A stretch of DNA of 64,000 bases from Porphyra umbilicalis (GCA_002049455.2 KV918830.1:62001-126000), one strand, 5' to 3'. Positions 12,801 through 24,100 are shown, counted from the first letter of the stretch. The notes: a model not told the origin generated them from the letters alone. Program-made: numbers and translations.

Positions 12801-13174
12801 GTGATCGGAGTAGCGGCGGTGGGTGTGGTGCCCCCGCAGATGCACCGCCTGGAGGTGGGGGTGCTACTGGGGAGGGTGGTGGTATTGAGGGGGGTGGTTG
12901 GGGGAAAGAGCTGGTGGGCCTCAGCTTTCCGCCGCTGCCCTCTGTGCCGCGTCGGTCGGGTGCTGTTGTGGGGCGAGTGCCCAGCTGGCAGCGCCACCCC
13001 TTTGACCGCCCCGAATCGGAGGAGGAGGAGGTGCGGAGGCCGAAGAAGAAGGTCTGGGAGCGGCGTCGGTTTGCGTGCGTGGCGGGCGCGGCGGGCCGTG
13101 ACAGTATGTCATCGGACTCTGAGTTCTCCCCGAGCGCTATGGGTACTGAGAGCTCCTCTCCGTAGCGCGTCTGA
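9853..13174 (+). CDS. unrecognised three-exon gene with three in-frame UAR codons
   Basis: Model: exon 1 9853-10553 from ATG, intron 10554-11000, exon 2 11001-12069, intron 12070-12268 (AG/GTACGT...TGCAG/A), exon 3 12269-13174 ending TGA. Exon lengths 701+1069+906 keep phase throughout (892 codons). Exon 1 is disordered, with a PPPTAPV-type heptapeptide repeat. Exon 2 encodes a folded region from about 11520, with basic motifs and 'WLGKTRNNIHFNRKD' followed by 'MRRFLHGRRYIRGANG'. Exon 3 is helical, then Gly-rich, then has a basic stretch 'RRPKKKVWERRRF' like a nuclear localisation signal. In-frame TAA at 11992-11994 and 12485-12487 and TAG at 13163-13165 interrupt it, the last three codons before TGA. 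No frameshift is needed. I do not recognise the family; alternatively these are two or three separate genes or a pseudogene. The first donor (GTTGGG) is the weakest part of the model. Confidence 0.45.
10140..10300 (+). repeat. 21-bp tandem repeat encoding Pro-rich heptapeptides
   Basis: About seven copies of a 21-bp unit of the type CCGCCTACTGCTCCCGTCC, each coding PPPTAPV, PPPTTPA or close variants in the frame of exon 1. Copy-to-copy changes are mainly synonymous or conservative, which supports this frame being translated. Proline-rich linkers of this type are usually extended and disordered. Confidence 0.75.
10785..10990 (+). repeat. 10-bp pyrimidine-rich minisatellite in an intron
   Basis: About 20 copies of a CCTTACTGCC-type decamer, with TCTCTGTCCC variants that create a 30-bp higher-order period. 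It lies inside the proposed intron 10554-11000 and runs into the acceptor CGACTCCCAG at 10991-11000, so it forms an unusually long polypyrimidine tract. Because the unit length is not a multiple of three, all three frames stay open with periodic peptides; those open frames should not be read as genes. Confidence 0.8.
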
Positions 13175-13289
13175 GTGTGTGCCTTCTGTTGGGCGTGTTG
13201 CGTCTATTCGTGTCATTGTGTTGGTCTCGGTCTCGTTTTTGCTGTTTTCATTGCTTTCTTGTTGGGTTAGCTTGCGCATTGGGTGGTGG

Positions 13290-13462
13290 AAGGGGGGGGG
13301 CGGGGGTAGGGCTGGGGGGAACGGGTGAGGGTGGCGGGCGGGTGGGCAAACGGGCGGGTGGGCGCGCGGGCGGGCGGGCGCGGGGGGGGGAGGGGGGGTG
13401 ACGGTATATTTCCAGTGGAGCCCCCCCCGCCCCACTCCCCTCCCCCCCCCTCCCCCCCCCCT
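13290..13462 (+). repeat. G-rich then C-rich strand-asymmetric tract
   Basis: Positions 13290-13398 are almost pure G with short breaks (many GGG and GGGG runs). Positions 13419-13462 are almost pure C. The two blocks could pair as a hairpin or form G-quadruplex/i-motif structures. The tract sits just past the end of the 9853-13174 gene, where it may act in 3' end formation, but that is inference. Confidence 0.7.
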
Positions 13463-14018
13463 AGGTAGCGCGAGAGCGCCCTTTAAAATGCCAGTTCGTG
13501 TGCAACGTACCGCAACGGTGAGGGCTGACGTGGCGCAACAGGGGTCACATACGACGGCGCTTCCACACGCGCTGCGTATCAGGATTTGGATGTGCTGCGT
13601 ATCGAGTGGCAGTGCGGCCACGAATCGCCGCGGGATGGCGTCACGTAACTCCTGGGTAACTCCACTAGGCGTACTGTCGGGTGCTTCTGGGTGCCTCTAA
13701 AGTGCCTCCGGTTGCCTCTAGAATGCATACTGTGTGCGCGGCAAGGTGCGCACATGGCTCCCGGACAGGTCTCTGATCAGTGTCAGATCGTACTGGGGGC
13801 ATATCTGACGAATCTGGGACCTTACCCATTTGGACGGACACTGTGGAAAAGAGGGGTCCAGTACGCGACAAAACACATGCGAATATCATGCTGGTGGCCT
13901 GTTTGGGATCGTTTCAGATCAACCTTCAAATCTGCGGGCCAAGTCCCAAGGGCGTTCTCAGTACAAGGTATATTTTCGCGACGATGACCAGCACGCCGCA
14001 AGGTCGATATGATCACAT

Positions 14019-14110
14019 GAAGCAACGTCGGAGAGTTCTTTTCCGACGTTGCTTCGTGTCTGTCGGAAAGTTCTTGTCCGACGTTTCTTCGTGTGATCAC
14101 ATGTGATCAC
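14019..14110 (+). repeat. cluster of perfect hairpins and a palindrome
   Basis: A 14-bp perfect stem (GAAGCAACGTCGGA at 14019-14032 with its complement at 14042-14055, 9-nt loop) is followed by a 6-bp stem (14062-14067 with 14077-14082). Then comes an 18-bp perfect palindrome GTGATCACATGTGATCAC at 14093-14110. The two hairpins share the TTCTT loop and TCCGACGTT arm, so they look like diverged copies. This could be the end of a small transposon or a structured RNA; no gene is attached. Confidence 0.75.
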
Positions 14111-16029
14111 ATTGTTTCGCGTTGCAGCCAATAGCTGGCCGCCCCACATCGTCACATGAACCGTCACACGAACGAAGCCGCAGCTCAGAACGGGCCTCAC
14201 ACCGTGACTTACCCAGGGAAATAGTCACGGCGTGAGAACTCCGTGACAAGGCCGTGAGCCTGATGTCGCATCCGCGGTGACATCCGGACACGTACAGAAG
14301 CCTTATCCGGCCATCGATCTCACGAACTACTCACGGACGTCTCACGAAGGCATTGCGAAAACTCTCTATTCTTCGGCGACGTGCCCTTTCACCACCAGTT
14401 ATGGGTGGACATTGGGATCTGGACACGTTTCACCATTTCAGTCGTCAGGTGAACATTTTTTGCCTTTCACAGACGTCTTGACAACAAGGAAGACGGGCGC
14501 CTACGAGCCGCCACCCCCCCTCTCCCCGCATCTATGCGCAAAAAAGAGAAAGTCACCGGCTTCCTCGGAGATGTTTGCGAACCCCCCGTGACCTGGGTCG
14601 GGTTTTCTCCGCCTGGTGACCCCACAGGCATGGCGTCGTCAGACACCCTTCCTCCTCCTTCGCCTTGCTCCCAGTGGTACGTTCACGTTTGTCAAAAAAG
14701 CAATAAAAAAGCAACATCCATCTTCTCTGTTCTTTTCTGCATCTGAGAGAGGAACTCGTGGGGTACCAGAGGCCCCGGGTGGGTCCGCTGTGCTGACCTC
14801 GAGTTTTTCGATGCGGTCGCTAGGGCCATGGGTCCTTATTCATGGTCATTTGTGTCTGTCTTTTGTGTCTGGATTGCCACAGCGACGCCACGTCGGCCTC
14901 TCTGTGCGCTCTATTCCCTGAGCAGGACCATGCAGTTATGGGTGTGCCGTGCCCCGGATGTTGCGCGCGCTGGCGACGACGCAGTCGTTTGAAAGATGGT
15001 CGATGGTTTCGGATGTGGTGTGGTACCCCCTTTTGCAATTCGTGTCGGCTGGGGCCGGCACGGACGCAATGGAGACTCCTTGCGTGAGCCAGCTCACAGA
15101 AATGATGACACGACTGCAGAAAATCGACTATTACTATGCCACGATTTCGCATAAGTGACATTTTGCTGACATCCTCGCTTCCAGCCAATGGATAGCCGAG
15201 AATCCCAATGTCCGGTCTATTAGTGTATTAACTGGGGGTTAGAGGCGTTCGGGAAGCGCAAAGCGGCTTACAGGCTCCCGATTGCGTTTCCCGGAGGGGG
15301 TGCGCTGGCGGCGTCAATCTGGCCGATCGCGGATTACCAGGCATGTGATCGGCCTCATAACCAGCTTGATCGCACGTAATCGCTCAGTCGGATCAGTCGA
15401 TCGCATGTATTAGGCAGCCAGCTGGCCGGATACGCGGCCCATTAGGGCGGTGCTCGTGCACTTCTTTCGGAACTATCCATGACTTGACTTCACGTGCGGA
15501 GCTTGAAAACATGTGTCGCGCGGCTGCAATTGGTGTTCCGAGCATGACACGTGTGCGACGAAAGCACGCTGCCTGCGCGGGCCGGCCGACCTCCTGCGTA
15601 AAACGAGCCGCCGGCGCCTTGCCTCTCAAAATGGCGGCGGCGCCCTACACACAAGCGCGGCGCGCACCCATCGGGGTGCACGCGTGCACAGACACGGGCG
15701 GCTACCCCCCTATTTGCTCTTAACGGCAGCCGTACGTGGCCCCCGTCCGGCCAGTGGGGGGGGGGCGGCCTCCGCCGCGTCGACGCTGGCGGGGCGGCGG
15801 GGCCTGCCGCAGCAGGCACGCTGGCATTCGTGCCTGAGCGGACCAGCACCACACAGACGTGGTTCTCTGCTATTGTGTGCTCTTGCGGCCATATGGAAGC
15901 GCGCGCACGCACGGTGGTCTCGGTCGCTCTACCGAGGGCGTTGAAAAATGGCGTCTCACCCATAGGCTCGACCGCGCTGGGCCCGGTAGCTGTCGCCCGA
16001 TTTGGGGGCGCAACGGCCATAAGTGGGAT
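14111..16029. other. intergenic, no supported gene
   Basis: About 1.9 kb without a supported gene. From 14140 to 14350 there are scattered GTCAC/GTGAC motifs in both orientations. The rest has short open frames on both strands with no recognisable domain. Positions 15740-15800 are GC rich. It may represent debris from the mobile unit that includes RecQ. Confidence 0.45.
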
Positions 16030-17570
16030 GCAATGTCCATGGCGCGTTCTTGAGGACCGTCTGAGCATAGCTTCGCATGCACAGAGACGAAAGCGTTCAA
16101 AATACATCTGCAAGACTGGTGCGAAAAAGAGCCCAAGACGAGCCACGCATGAGACGAGCGGCGGTGTTCTAGCGGCGTCTCGGCAAACAAGACAACAAAA
16201 CAGCTCTCTTAGGCTGCCAAGCAACATGTGAGAAAAGACCCGTCATATGGTACATAAAGGGACTAGACGTACACAGTTTTATCAATCCTGCCCGTCGTAA
16301 TCTATTGGCCTTGAAAAACAAGAAACACCGTCGTGGGCATGCATGCGGACCATGCAACAACATTCTTGTCGATGGCACAGACAAATTAAAGCAAGAGGTA
16401 ACAACCACATCTGGCGGGCAAATGCCAGGAAAACAGACACCAAAAAGAAACGCGTCGCTACAGCAGGCTCATCTACGCTCAGCCTTGCGCCCGCTGCGCG
16501 ATTCGCGTATGCGGGTGTCTCTCTAGGGACGGGCGAACGCCTCTCTTTCTCATTCGGAAAAGCTTGCCTTCTGGGGGGCTAAGTGCTGGGCTCAGCGGGA
16601 GCACCAGAACGTGCTTTCCCTGGCGTTTGCGTGCTCACAAGCACGCGCGTTGTCGCATGCCAAAGCCATCTAACACGAAGTGAAGACATCAGCGCAGGGT
16701 GCTCGCCCGCAAGGCATGAACGAGCAACGTGGCCCTTCCACCGTAACAGTCGGTCAGCAAGCCATAGTTTGTAGCCGGCATGCGCACAACCCCGCAGCCC
16801 CTACACCACGTCCGCCTCCCTTGACATGTAAGTACACGAAAGAAAGAGAGTGTTATGCGGCATGATGAAGCCGAAGAGCTATTTCAGGGCTCACAATGTT
16901 TTTGCGTCGTCTCCGCTGAAGCTGGCATCTGTTCTTCGTCTTCCCTGAAGCTCGCATCCGTGATGACATGGTCACTGACGCGGGGTTTGACGACCTCTAG
17001 GGTGCTCCAAAGTACATGGCACGATCTTGGCGCCTGTCTGAGCAAACCTTTGCTTGCGGAACGACGAAAGCGTCTAAAAGGACCTGTACACGAGTAGTGC
17101 GCAACGAAGAGAAAGGCGGGATGTGCACGAACAGAGCGGCCGGATCGCAGCACCGTGTTGACAAACCCGGTGGGAAAACAACTCTCTGAACCTGTCAAGC
17201 GACATGTGACAATATAAAAGAGAGACCGGTTAAACCGTAACCAAACTGGAACTCCGTGACCACACATACCCATTTTGATGAATCATGCACGTCCTACTTT
17301 GGTACCCATAAATCGCAAGAAGTAACATCGTGCGCATGCATGCGGACCCTGCAACAAAAAGGCACGGAGCAAAACAAAGCAAGAACAGACACACAGCTCA
17401 TTTGAGACCTCGCTCATGCCGATGGGACAAAAAAGCAAGGTTGCTGTAGCACCTAGAAGTATCTAAAACACGTTGCCGCAAAACACCAGCAGGGTTCCTC
17501 TCAATGGCACCGACAGACTCAAGAAAGAGGTGGCGCCCACATCGCGCGGGCACACGCCAAGGTCACGTCT
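16030..17570. repeat. pair of diverged direct repeats 3' of the RecQ gene
   Basis: Two related segments in the same orientation, about 16030-16430 and 17000-17570. Shared landmarks include GCATGCATGCGGACC (16338 and 17335), GACGAAAGCG (16086 and 17063), and a block beginning TGGCACAGACAAATTAAAG near 16374 that matches TGGCACCGACAGACTCAAG near 17505. Spacing between landmarks differs, so the copies have undergone insertions and deletions. They lie directly downstream of the RecQ stop at 17589, suggesting a subterminal duplication at the end of a mobile unit. Confidence 0.55.
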
Positions 17571-19210
17571 CATGAAGCAACCAAGAGGTCAAGCAAAACC
17601 GGCTCCAATCGTCGCGGGCTCGCACATACCGCAACGACAGGACTCAACAGCAGCGTCCAAATCATCAGGTGCACCAAAAACGTCACAAAGCCGACGTTGA
17701 AGGCACCCATCAGCTTCCATGGAGTCGAGGGCTTCTTCAAGCACAGCGAGCTGCTGAGCCGCTGCCGACTTCATGGACTCGGAAAGCAGCCGCCCGGCAG
17801 CTCGCGCATCTTGGCGATCGAGCACTGCCAGGGGTTGAACCAACGGGTAGTCATCACTATAGTCGATGTCGACGAGTTATGCAGCAGCCAGGTCCTCCAG
17901 CGCGTCTTGAACCACCGTGGGCCCACCGGCGCCCATCTCCAGGAAAGGTGGCACCGTGCACACGTCTCGCACATCACATCGAACAGCCACATTGAGCTTG
18001 CCCGAAGCGAACGCGGTCTGAAAGCGATCCGTCCACAGCGCTAGAGCAAACCTGGACAACGCGGGGAGCGGCTGAATGGTCCACTTTGGGCCCTTCATTG
18101 CCAAGATGCGCGCGGGTTGTCGCTTACCTGCTAGCGCCAAGCCTGTGCGGCAGAGCGCGGCTAAGACGGCATCCGTGTTGTCGTCGTCGATGCCAGCCCT
18201 GTGCAAGTCGGCCCAATGTAAAACTGGAGTTAAGCCGTGTTCGGTTGTGCGCTCTGCTACCTTGCGCATGAGGGCAGTCGTCGTCGACGTCGTCAAAACC
18301 GCCGACTCGATGCTGCGCCGGATCCCTTGGCTGTCGCTTGGATTGTAGAAGCACAAGCAGTTCGCGCCTTCACCGTCACGTCCGCCACGGCCGACTTGCT
18401 GAGCGTACTCAGCCAAGGACCTCGCCCCTGACTGAATCAGACGTACATAGAGGCCACGTGCGAGAAACAAAACAAGAGAAAAAAGAAGATACGCCAAGAA
18501 AAGCGCACGCATACAAGAAAAAGATGGTGAGTTCGAGCTGTACACGTCGCTGTTCAAGACCGGATATCAAGCTGGCTGCCCGTGCGACGCATGAGAAATC
18601 CGGCTAAGATGGTTACAAGTATAGAGTATGGAGACCAAAACAGGGGAGCAAAATACCAACAACGTACGAAATGGATGATCACGCGGACGTGGGCGCAGTC
18701 TACGCCAAGACCAAACGCAACCGTCGCGACCACGACGACTCCGCGCTGGGACAAGAACAGCTGTTCGACCTCGGCGCGGTCCGTACGGCCTGCATGATGA
18801 GGGCGAAATTTGAGCGCCGCCCCTGCAGCAACTAACTTCTGGTCCTTGGCTGCCAGCACCAGCTGCTTGCAAACTGTCTCGGCTTGTGCACGTAAAGGCA
18901 CATAAACGATGGTGTTCCCTTGGAGTGACCGAGCCTTGATGGCCATACGAAGAGTGCGTGCAATCCGCCATTTGGCATCAGTGGCCGCCGAAAGACGGTC
19001 CGCCAGTGACGCCCGGCCAAACGTCAGGGCAGCCGGCCGCTTGACGACTTGAAGAAGCAGACTTGACCGGATAAAGCGTCCACGCTGCACGATGGGGTCA
19101 GGCATCCCTGTGCGCCGAACGACCAGCTGCTGGTCCCGACGACGCATAGTGGCCGTCAGACCCAGGCGGTGTTGAGCGCTCACCAAGGATGCCGCCATTG
19201 ACATGGTGGG

Positions 19211-19703
19211 TGTCGCATGAAACGTCGTGTCACCCCAGCCCACAGAAACAGATAGGGACACCTGCCCAGCAGAGGGAACCCACCCGCACACCCTTGCTCT
19301 ACTCTCGCCCGGTGACACGGTCACCTAGGAAAACACCCGAAGGCGCAAAGAGGGAGGAAGGAGGTGAGAACGCAGTTATTTTTTTGTGGGGAAGCCGGGC
19401 CACGGGCGCCCCGCTGTCCCCTTATGCTAACCGAGCAAGCGGGCCCAAATGGCCCCGAATCCCACGCAGTAGCCTCCCCATGGGGAGATCTGGGGATCCA
19501 TAATAGTGGACCCCCCTACTGTAAAGCAGATAATTCAAACAATTGACAACCAAATGCGAACGTCCCACAATCAATCAAGATCCCACCCAGCACCGACAGC
19601 GCCACCTGTCCGAACCGGGGCGTGACACGTCATTCGCGTCACCCGGTGTACCAACGACCTCCGGGCCAGCCAAGGGGCGTGGGCTGGGACGCGTGATGCG
19701 ACA
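19211..19703 (-). repeat. gypsy 3' LTR
   Basis: 493-bp LTR, near identical to 27229-27721, with the 7-bp terminal inverted repeat TGTCGCA/TGCGACA. On the coding (minus) strand this is the downstream LTR. It starts immediately after host GTGGG. Confidence 0.93.
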
Positions 19704-19706
19704 CAG

Positions 19707-19716
19707 CTCCCTTCTC
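19707..19716 (-). other. gypsy polypurine tract
   Basis: On the minus strand the 10 nt GAGAAGGGAG lie three bases upstream of the 3' LTR, the position of the primer for plus-strand DNA synthesis in LTR retrotransposons. The assignment is from position and composition. Confidence 0.7.
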
Positions 19717-19987
19717 AGTGTGGACCGTCCCGGGCCAGCTCAGGCGGTTCCCCCAACCGGCGCCTCGTCACGACTCTTCGGTGTCCCGCGGGTCTCGGGG
19801 GGTAGCGTGCGTGCCCGGCTGCCGTCCGTCCCGATCCCGGGGCCGACCGGCGCCCCGCGTGTGGGTGGTCCGGGGGGAGGAGGAGGAGGATCGTCGGGCT
19901 TGGGTCGCGGGTCGTCCAGGGTAAGACAGAGGAGGAGGGTCCACGCCCGGGTGAGGGCGAGTCCACACGCGCGTCCTCCCCTTTGTC

Positions 19988-21040
19988 TTGTTCCACTGGT
20001 GCGCGCCTTATCCCCGTGGGACCCAGAACCAGGCCCATCAGCCCCAGTCCCCACCTTGTGCCCTGGAGGAGGTCCGGTCGTGGTGGAGGCAGCCGGCACA
20101 AGAGCAAGGCGTCCCGGTCCAAGGCCAAGGGCAAGAGCAAGGCGTCCCTGGCCAAGGTCAAGGGCAAGAGCAGGGCGTCCCTGACCAAGGTCAAGATGTC
20201 GTCGTCGGGGTCCCGTCGGGGTGGGCGTCCGCCGTGGCGCAGCGAACCGGAGGCTCTGGTTCTTCGCCCTTGGGTGGTCTGCCTCTCCCGGGTCATCAAC
20301 TGATGCCGCCTCCCCGTGCTTCCCTTCTCGCCAGCCCGGTGACCTTGGCGACGACGGCTCCTTCGTCTCGGACGGACCCGGCGACTCCCGTGGTGAGTAC
20401 GGTGGCCCGGGTTGCGACGGCCAACCGCTTGCCGTTGGCCCCCCCGGTGCTCGACTCACTCCTGCCGGATACCTCGGCAACGCTGGGGTCGGAGGGTGAG
20501 GCCTGGCTGGAGCGTCTTGTCGGGCGCCTCCGTGGGGCGTCGGCTAGTTTTCCCACCAGCGTGCTCTTTGTCTCGCTGGTCGACTTGCTTGGGAGCTTGT
20601 CGAACGACTTGTTCACCTGGGCGGAGACGCACCCGGTGGGGGACCCCGAGGCTCTGGAGGTGGTTCTGCAGAGTTGGTCCCGTGCCGGTGTGAACGACCA
20701 GCTCTGGCGTCTCTTGAACATCCACCAGCAGCGGCAGGAGAACCATCTTCGCCGGGCGGAGCCGGCCGGGACTTGGCGCGCCCGCGGGTTGGGCACCGGG
20801 GATCGGCGGGAAGAGGCCACGGGAGCCAATGAGACCTGGTACCGCGACGCGCCTGGGAGTCCCCAGCGTGGCACCGGCGGTGGCGGCACCCAGGCGTGGC
20901 CGGGTAACAGCTGGTACGAGTCGCGTCCTCAAGCCAGCACCCCGGTTGACAACACGCGTGGGTATGGTCGGACCTACGGGGGTCCCGATGGCCCGTCCGG
21001 TTATGAGGGCCCGTCGTCGACTCGTCGTCATCTGGAGTGA
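19988..21040 (+). CDS. antisense accessory ORF inside the gypsy element
   Basis: A plus-strand frame of 350 codons lies between the pol stop and the 3' LTR, opposite to gag-pol, ending in TGA at 21038-21040. The first in-frame ATG is at 20303 (245 codons); the frame is open back to at least 19988. Upstream of that ATG the frame encodes an 11-residue repeat of type EQGVPVQGQGQ. Residues from about 20450 to 20760 look like a genuine helical domain, with regular hydrophobic spacing and third-position G/C. It includes 'LDSLLPDTSATLGSEGEAW', 'TSVLFVSLVDLLGSL' and 'LEVVLQSWSRAGVNDQLW'. The C terminus is Gly/Arg/Tyr rich. Some plant Ty3/gypsy lineages carry antisense accessory ORFs in this place; I see no specific family match. 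The opposite strand also has an overlapping open frame, so translation of this one is inferred. Confidence 0.5.
   Translation: MFHWCAPYPRGTQNQAHQPQSPPCALEEVRSWWRQPAQEQGVPVQGQGQEQGVPGQGQGQEQGVPDQGQDVVVGVPSGWASAVAQRTGGSGSSPLGGLPLPGHQLMPPPRASLLASPVTLATTAPSSRTDPATPVVSTVARVATANRLPLAPPVLDSLLPDTSATLGSEGEAWLERLVGRLRGASASFPTSVLFVSLVDLLGSLSNDLFTWAETHPVGDPEALEVVLQSWSRAGVNDQLWRLLNIHQQRQENHLRRAEPAGTWRARGLGTGDRREEATGANETWYRDAPGSPQRGTGGGGTQAWPGNSWYESRPQASTPVDNTRGYGRTYGGPDGPSGYEGPSSTRRHLE
20088..20195 (+). repeat. 33-bp tandem repeat in the gypsy 3' region
   Basis: About three copies of a 33-bp unit built on GGCCAAGGGCAAGAGCAAGG. In the frame of the antisense ORF it encodes EQGVPVQGQGQ-type peptides. Unit length divisible by three keeps that frame open. 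Confidence 0.7.
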
Positions 21041-21189
21041 GGCGTAGTGCCCCAGGTCGGTGTCGGTCGGGTTATGGAACCTATGTCTGCTTCGTGTTGG
21101 CCGGGGTAGTTCCCTGCCCCTTAGCGAGGGATGAATCGGGAGATGTAGTACCTGCATAAACGAGGGTTTGTTGTCTCTTGGTTGTCCCA

Positions 21190-24100
21190 TCACGCCTCCT
21201 GGACGTCCCGACCCGGCTCCGCCTTGTCTGGATCCTGGGGTAGAAGCCCATTGCGGCGACAATACCGGTACACGGCCGCTACCGGTAGGCGACCCGAGTG
21301 TTTCCAGGTGTCATGCTCCGGCCCATACCCGAACCACCGAACCAGCAACCACAGGACTCCCTCCTCGTCCCAGGTGTGGTCCACGAACCGCTCGAACACA
21401 AACTCGGACCCACCCGGTTGGAGCGCGTCTGGTACCGCCACTTGTGGTTGCTTGGGTCGGTTCGCGGGGTCCACCGGTCCCGCCGGCACAGCGTGGTCGC
21501 CGCTTACCCGGTAGGGGAGTCCGTCTTGGTCGATCAGGTAGGTTCTCCCGTCGGTCTCCAACACCTCGTACGGCCCGGTCACCTTGGGGTCGAGCTTGTG
21601 CTTCCGGGTGTGGTTCCGTAGGTACACCCAGTCACCACTGGTCACCGATACCCGGCGAGGGCGGACTTTCTTGTCATAGTCCCTCTTGTACCGGGCTTGT
21701 GTCTTGGCAATCGAGTCCCGTATTTGGGGAAGCAAGGCCTTGAGCGACTCCAGGAAGGCGTCCTTGGCCTCGGCCACCGACTGGCTCGGGTCTGGCGTCA
21801 TGCCGTCTGGCATCCGTTCCAGGGAGAAGTTGCTCAGGCGCCGGGGGGTGACCAAGTCCATGGGAGCCACACCCGTCGTTCGGTGGGGCCGCGAGTTGTA
21901 CGCCAGCGCTAACAAGGAGACAAGCTCGTCCCAGTTGTCCTGGTGGTCCTCGATGTAATGCATGAACATGTCCACGAGCGTCTTGTTGAAGCGCTCGACC
22001 TGGCCATTAGTCTGCGGGTGGTACGTGGAGGTGTACAGGTTCCGGATGCCCATCAGGTTCCACACACCCTGGAAGAACAGGGAGGCGAACTGGGGTCCGT
22101 TGTCCGTCAGGACTGTGTCCGGGGGCCCAAACACGGAAATCCAATCCCGGCAGAACGCCGACGAGACGTCTGTCGCGGTGATGCCAGCCAGGGGGACGGC
22201 TCGGACCAGCTTCGAGAACCGGTTCACGATGATCAGGAGGAAGACGTTCCCGGCCTTGGTCTCTGTCAGGGGTCCGAGTAGGTCCATAGACAGGCTCGCA
22301 AAGGGGTCCCTCGCCGGGAACAACTTGAGCATCGCCGTGCGTCGCCTTGGTGCAATCCTGTTCCTGGCGCAAGACGCACAGCTGGCCACCCAGTCGTACA
22401 CGTCCGCGGCCATGGACTCCCAGTAGTAGTGGCGCCTGATGGCGGTGTACAACCGGTTAACCTCAGGATGACCGGCACGCACCACGTCGTGTTCCAGTCG
22501 CAGGAGGTCCTGGCGCAGGGTGAACGGGACGTACACTTGGACCGCCCCATCGAGGGGGGCGACACGGACGAGGAGGCCCTCCTTGGTCTCCGAGAAGCGG
22601 GAGTGCGTATTCTGGTCCATCGTATCCCGTAACTCTTGGGTCCGCTGGTCGTCCTTCTGCGCAGCCAGCATACGCGCGAGCGTGACCGGTTGCTCCTTGT
22701 CCGGCTCCCCGTAGTTCGGTGCTACCCAGCCACGGGAGGAGTCAGCCAGAACAAGACAGGGAATCTCTTTCGGGATGACGGACCGGTCCGGCGCCAGCGT
22801 CGGGAGCCGTGACATGGCATCGGCACAGTGGTGCTCCCTTCCCGGTCTGGTGCATACCTTGTACCGGAACTCCGACAACCGGAGGCGCCAGCGAGCGACC
22901 CGTCTTTGGGGGCTGTCCATGTTCAGCAGCCAGCGTAAACTGGAATGGTCCGTCCGGATCAGGAATTCTTGCTCCTCGAGGTAGGGGCGGAGAAGAAAAC
23001 AAGCCCAGACCACGGCCAAGCATTCTCGGTCGGTCGTGGAGTAGTTCTGTTCTGCTGGGATGAGGCCCCGGCTGTAGTAACCGACCGGGAGGATGCTCTT
23101 GTCCGGTTGTTGCTGCAGGAGTGTACAGCCGACCTGGACGGCGCAGGCATCGGTATTCAGGATGAAGAGACCTTCACGTCGGGGGAGCGCCAGTATCGGG
23201 GTCGACGTCAAGCGCTCCTTGAGGTACGCGAAGGCCGCCATCTGGGTAGCACCCAGCGGGGAAAGTACGTGTGGGAGTTTCTTGCGGGTGAGCTTGGTCA
23301 AGGGCTTGGCGATGTGGGCATAATCCATGATAAAACGCCGGTACACGCTACACATGCCCAGGAAGCTCTTGAGCTCCGTCTGGTTGCGCGGGGGAAGCGC
23401 TTGCGCCAGGCTCTTGATGTTCTTCTGGTTCACCAGCAGCTGCCCTGGACGGACGACATGTCCCAGGTACTCCACCTCTTGCTGGAACAGGTGGCACTTG
23501 GAGGGCTTGAGGGAGACGCCGGCCTTTTCCAGCAGGAGTAGGACTTCCCGGAGGTGCCGGATATGATCACCCACGGTCCGGGAGAAGACAATCACGTCGT
23601 CCAGGTAGACAAAGCACGTTTGCCACCGTAGCCTGGACAAGATGATGTCGAGAGCCCGCTGGAAGGAGGCTGGCGCGTTCACCAGACCAAACGGGAGCCG
23701 GAGAAACCGGAACAAGCCCGTGTGCGACGTGAACGTGGTCTTGTCTCTGTCCTCGGCAGCCACCGGGATCTGCCAGTACCCGGCGTTACAGTCCAGGGTA
23801 GAGAACACCGTCGCGTCGCCGAGGGAGTCCAGGCAGTCGGCCATCCTCGGGATCGGGTAGACATCCTTGACCGTGCGCTCGTTCAGCCGCCGGTAGTCCA
23901 CGCAAAACCGGAAGTGGCCGCCTGGCTTGAGTACGAAGACCACCGGGAAGGACCACTCGGCGTCCGAGGGTTCTATGACACCCAGGTCGAGCATTTTCTT
24001 GACCTGCTTCTCGATTTCCAGGCGACGGTGAGGGCCAGCCCGGTATGGAGCCGAGTACACTGGCTTGGCGTCTGGCTTGAGCTGGATGTGATGGGTGGTG

